Positions 61,883-64,000 of a stretch of 64,000 nt of DNA are shown piece by piece; positions within the stretch are counted from its first letter, which is position 1; every line of letters begins with the position of its first letter. The DNA is from UBA6544 sp038131165 (lineage in GTDB: Bacteria; Pseudomonadota; Alphaproteobacteria; UBA8366). The notes beneath the pieces were generated by a model. It was not told the origin of the DNA, ran no database searches, and saw only the letters and a list, made by a program, of their open reading frames with translations. The translations under genes were made by a program, and so were the position numbers. Location of the stretch: the NCBI GenBank assembly GCA_038131165.1, contig JAYPOZ010000013.1:5121-69120 (forward strand), written 5' to 3'.

Positions 61883-62839
61883 ATGATGCGGCGTACTTTA
61901 TATCCGGAGATCGAACCCTATGAGACTGGATTTCTCGAAGTCGACGAGCCTCATCATCTCTATTGGGAGCAGAGCGGCAACCCCGACGGCGTGCCGGTGG
62001 TCTTTTTGCATGGTGGCCCGGGGGCCGGAGCGGTACCTGCGCATCGCCGTTTCTTCGATCCGCGCCATTACCGGATTGTCATATTTGACCAACGGGGGGC
62101 CGGGCGATCGACCCCGCTCGGCGACCTGACGCGCAATACGACCGCAGACCTGGTCGCGGATACGGAGAAGCTCCGGACACACCTCGGCATCGACCGCTGG
62201 TTCGTGTTCGGCGGCTCCTGGGGCTCCAGCCTGGCGTTGGCCTACGGAGAGGCGCATCCCGATAGATGCCGGGCGCTCATCCTGCGCGGGATATTCTTGT
62301 GCAGGAAGGACGAGATCGACTGGTTCATGACCGGAATGCGGCGCCTCTTTCCGGAGGCCTGGAGCGAGTTTGCCAACTATTTGCCCGCAGAGGAGCGGGG
62401 CGATCTCCTGCACAATTATCACCGACGGTTGATCGATCCGAATCCCGAAGTCCATCTGCCGGCCGCCCGGGCGTGGAGCCGTTACGAGGGGTCCTGCTCG
62501 ACATTGCGGCCGAACCCCGATGCGGTCACGTCGTTCTTGGAGCCGGCGATGGCGCTCGGTCTCGCCCGCATCGAGGCGCACTACTTCGTGAACGACTGCT
62601 TCATGCCGGAAGGGGCCTTGCTGGAGAATGTCGGCCGCTTGGAAGGTGTGCCGGGTGTGATCGTGCAAGGGCGCTACGATGCCGTCTGTCCGGTCGTAAG
62701 TGCGGTCGAACTCGCGGAAGTTTGGCGGGGCGCGCGTTTGCAGATCGTGACCGACGCAGGCCACTCGGCAATGGAACCTGGGATCCGCAGCGAACTCATC
62801 GCCGCGATGGAACGATTCAAATCAATTGACGACACATGA
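61883..62839 (+). CDS. pip: Proline iminopeptidase
   Basis: About 318 residues, alpha/beta hydrolase that removes N-terminal proline. HGGPGAGAVPAHRRFFDP, DQRGAGRSTPLGDLTRNTT, the nucleophile GGSWGSSLALAY, Asp in QGRYDAVCPV and His in DAGHSAMEP complete the triad. MMRRTLYPEIEPYE is the typical start; a second ATG follows at once. Stop overlaps a possible start of the next gene. The 5' end is only 9 bp from the divergent thermonuclease start. Confidence 0.95.
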   Translation: MMRRTLYPEIEPYETGFLEVDEPHHLYWEQSGNPDGVPVVFLHGGPGAGAVPAHRRFFDPRHYRIVIFDQRGAGRSTPLGDLTRNTTADLVADTEKLRTHLGIDRWFVFGGSWGSSLALAYGEAHPDRCRALILRGIFLCRKDEIDWFMTGMRRLFPEAWSEFANYLPAEERGDLLHNYHRRLIDPNPEVHLPAARAWSRYEGSCSTLRPNPDAVTSFLEPAMALGLARIEAHYFVNDCFMPEGALLENVGRLEGVPGVIVQGRYDAVCPVVSAVELAEVWRGARLQIVTDAGHSAMEPGIRSELIAAMERFKSIDDT

Positions 62840-62913
62840 GGCGAGGTCGCTTAAGGATTGCGCTTTCCGCTGTTTCCATTATGATGCGCGGGCCAAAAAA
62901 AGGGAGCAGGCGG

Positions 62914-63420
62914 TTGAAAACGCTTATTAAAGTAGCCGTTATGGCAGGCATCGCTATGGCGTTCGTTCGTCCCGCCGTTGCGGATGAGGAGCCCGCGTTC
63001 ATCGCATTGGGCGCGGGAGCGACAGGCGTGATTGCTGACCGCGCCCAAGGCGCGTCGTTCAATATCGAGTACCGATCGGACATAGACCTCTGGAAACTGC
63101 GCCCGTTCGTGGGTGCTTTCGCAACCTCGGACGCGTCGCTCTACGGCTATTTCGGCTTCCTGATGAATATCTATTTCGGACGCCGCTGGGTCCTGATCCC
63201 GAATACGGCGATCGGCGCCTATGCCGAAGGCGATGGCGAGGATTTGGGGCACGTGATCGAGTTTCGCTCGGGTTTCGAGCTGGCCTACCGCTTCGACGAC
63301 CGATCGCGACTTGGCATCGCGGTGCATCATCTCTCGAACGCCAGCATCGGCGACGAGAATCCGGGTACTGAGACCGCCCTGCTTTACTATTCGGTCCCGC
63401 TCAACAGCCTCTTCGATTGA
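62914..63420 (+). CDS. PagL-family lipid A 3-O-deacylase
   Basis: 168 residues. The signal peptide KTLIKVAVMAGIAMAFVRPAVA precedes an eight-strand beta-barrel-like body. The active site is AVHHLSNASIGDENPGTE, in which the His and Ser of HHLSN match the PagL catalytic pair; the PagL C-terminal YSVPL follows. A TTG start is chosen because AGGGAGCAGG precedes it; the frame is open back to an ATG at 62836 that overlaps the pip stop, and ATGs at 62881/62884 are intermediate options. Would trim a fatty acyl chain from lipid A in the outer membrane. Confidence 0.85.
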   Translation: MKTLIKVAVMAGIAMAFVRPAVADEEPAFIALGAGATGVIADRAQGASFNIEYRSDIDLWKLRPFVGAFATSDASLYGYFGFLMNIYFGRRWVLIPNTAIGAYAEGDGEDLGHVIEFRSGFELAYRFDDRSRLGIAVHHLSNASIGDENPGTETALLYYSVPLNSLFD

Positions 63421-63485
63421 TCCCCTTGAGGCGACGACTCAGGGTCTTCCGTGTGGTCGCGGGTGTGTTATAAACCCGTTTGCAC

Positions 63486-63525
63486 GCGCCCGTAGCTCAG
63501 TAGGATAGAGCACGGGATTCCTAAT
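63486..63525 (+). pseudogene. 5' half of a tRNA-Arg(CCU) gene, broken at the anticodon loop
   Basis: GCGCCCG, TA, GCTCAGTAGGATAGAGC, then CGGGA and TTCCTAAT: acceptor 5' strand, complete D-arm and the 5' side of an Arg(CCU) anticodon arm. The 3' half is missing; AT-rich DNA follows (AAATAGGTC...). No matching 3' half (CGGGCGC end) is seen before the window ends. The break sits inside the anticodon loop, the usual crossover site of tyrosine integrases and also the insertion point of a group I intron in Agrobacterium tRNA-Arg(CCU). Confidence 0.8.
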
Positions 63526-63633
63526 AAATAGGTCTATTATAACCCGTTGATTTTATTTCTTTTTTTAAAACTTTTTCCCGATGTAAATGATTTGTAAACC
63601 ACGATCTTACCGACTGTAAAAAGTAAAGTCTGG

Positions 63634-63650
63634 TTTCTTACAAGAAATGG
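63634..63650. repeat. Repeat R1, copy 1 (TTTCTTACAAGAAATGG)
   Basis: A 17-bp sequence repeated at 63913-63929. Each copy contains a palindrome TTTCTT-AC-AAGAAA. The pair flanks the element tRNA. Confidence 0.7.
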
Positions 63651-63694
63651 AATTGGCGAACATCGGTTTTCAACTCATCTGATCGTTGTTAGAG

Positions 63695-63705
63695 TACCGA
63701 ACAGT
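63695..63705. repeat. Repeat R2, copy 1 (TACCGAACAGT)
   Basis: An 11-bp sequence directly before the tRNA-Arg(CCU) 5' end, repeated at 63829-63839 after the tRNA. Confidence 0.65.
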
Positions 63706-63782
63706 GTCCCGGTAACTCAGTTGGATAGAGTGTCGGATTCCTAATCCGGAAGTCGCAGGTTCGAATCCTGCTCGGGACACCA
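63706..63782 (+). tRNA. tRNA-Arg(CCU) carried on the AT-rich segment
   Basis: GTCCCGG/TCGGGAC acceptor (one G-U pair), D-arm ACTCAGTTGGATAGAGT, anticodon arm TCGGA-TTCCTAA-TCCGG with anticodon CCT, T-arm GCAGGTTCGAATCCTGC, discriminator A and encoded CCA. It decodes AGG. The acceptor stem differs from the broken chromosomal copy, but the anticodon loop and D-arm are shared. Confidence 0.95.
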
Positions 63783-63828
63783 TTTTCCCCATAAAATCAT
63801 AGAGTTATAATATCTACTTTCCGATCAA

Positions 63829-63839
63829 TACCGAACAGT
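63829..63839. repeat. Repeat R2, copy 2 (TACCGAACAGT)
   Basis: Second copy of the 11-bp motif, 46 bp after the tRNA. It is followed by TTTTTCGAAAAA, a perfect 12-bp palindrome. Confidence 0.65.
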
Positions 63840-63862
63840 TTTTCGAAAAAGAAGAGGTGTCT

Positions 63863-63882
63863 GGTGTGAGAACGATCACACC
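63863..63882 (+). terminator. Hairpin after the element tRNA
   Basis: GGTGTGA-GAACGA-TCACACC forms a 7-bp stem followed by CCCCTTT. A possible but imperfect terminator of the tRNA transcript. Confidence 0.3.
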
Positions 63883-63912
63883 CCCTTTAACTTATCGGTG
63901 ATCCTGATCTCA

Positions 63913-63929
63913 TTTCTTACAAGAAATGG
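63913..63929. repeat. Repeat R1, copy 2 (TTTCTTACAAGAAATGG)
   Basis: Second copy of the 17-bp motif. Here the palindrome extends to CATTTCTT-AC-AAGAAATG. Confidence 0.7.
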
Positions 63930-64000
63930 GGAACCCCAACGCTCACTGAAAACTCTCCGATCAGTGCGTATCCAAAAAATCTGGTATATCTATATATCAG

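Larger units (their letters stand above)
63526..64000. mobile_element. AT-rich tail, probable edge of an integrated element
   Basis: From the tRNA break onward the DNA is far richer in A+T than the rest of the window and contains no protein-coding frame of usable length. It carries its own tRNA-Arg(CCU) and two pairs of short repeats arranged around that tRNA. An element end is inferred from the break and composition; no integrase is visible within the window. Confidence 0.45.

Noticed and set aside
63486..64000. Group I intron in the tRNA-Arg(CCU) anticodon loop, as known in Agrobacterium
   Set aside because: No 3' exon matching the GCGCCCG acceptor appears in the remaining 475 bases, no clear P1 or core helices were found, and a complete different tRNA lies inside. 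It stays possible if the window ends within a longer intron.

Overview
The window is a 64 kb piece of an alphaproteobacterial chromosome, most like Rhodospirillales or a related order. The assignment rests on gene order and families: the ffh-rpsP-rimM-trmD-rplS operon, the chvI-chvG-hprK-rapZ-PTS-ahcY block, a DivL-like pseudokinase next to tsaE-amgK-murU-addB-addA, a CarD/RpoH/ferredoxin cluster, and a zf-CHCC protein. No replication origin, rRNA operon or CRISPR array is visible. The species cannot be named from this sequence.

Layout. 0-5 kb (minus strand): leuC (cut by the left edge) downstream of rplS, trmD, rimM, rpsP and ffh. 5.2-8.7 kb (plus): an XRE regulator, dapF, mtaB and ftsY, so the SRP GTPase and its receptor lie about 3 kb apart. 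8.7-15 kb: a response regulator with an in-frame amber codon, two small genes ending in LNILV, an EamA transporter, yciB, a Nudix hydrolase, pgk and a methyltransferase. 15-16.7 kb: two exported proteins, an AT-rich palindromic intergenic segment and a MarR-like regulator. 16.7-21.7 kb: a second XRE regulator followed by a TPR protein, a NodU-type carbamoyltransferase and a TPR/2OG-Fe(II) oxygenase fusion. This is the most system-like accessory module in the window.

21.8-31.2 kb begins at tRNA-Arg(CCG) and looks more GC-rich by eye. It holds a lipoprotein hydrolase that runs into the tRNA, a zf-CHCC protein, a DUF559 gene between G-rich hairpins, a hairpin-rich leader and polA. It continues with an Ldh-type dehydrogenase, a GST, a three-gene cobalt-type nitrile hydratase/thiocyanate hydrolase set, a lipoprotein and a YqaA-like membrane protein, and ends at a strong terminator. 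31.3-45.8 kb: pckA, SCO, ChvIG, HprK/RapZ/EIIA/HPr/EI (a regulatory PTS without visible sugar permease parts), ahcY, the DivL-like protein, tsaE, and amgK-murU for cell-wall sugar recycling.

45.8-63.4 kb: addBA recombination-repair helicase/nuclease, trxA, a Suv3-like helicase with an S4 protein, a DUF938 methyltransferase, ferredoxin, carD, a phosphoesterase-fold protein that has lost most of its metal ligands, rpoH, an M48 protease with a thermonuclease, a proline iminopeptidase and a PagL-like lipid A deacylase. At 63.5 kb the 5' half of a tRNA-Arg(CCU) gene breaks off at the anticodon loop. AT-rich sequence follows that carries its own complete tRNA-Arg(CCU) and paired repeats, probably the edge of an integrated element running past the right end. 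Starts were chosen by Shine-Dalgarno spacing and family length. All homology calls come from reading motifs, not from database searches.
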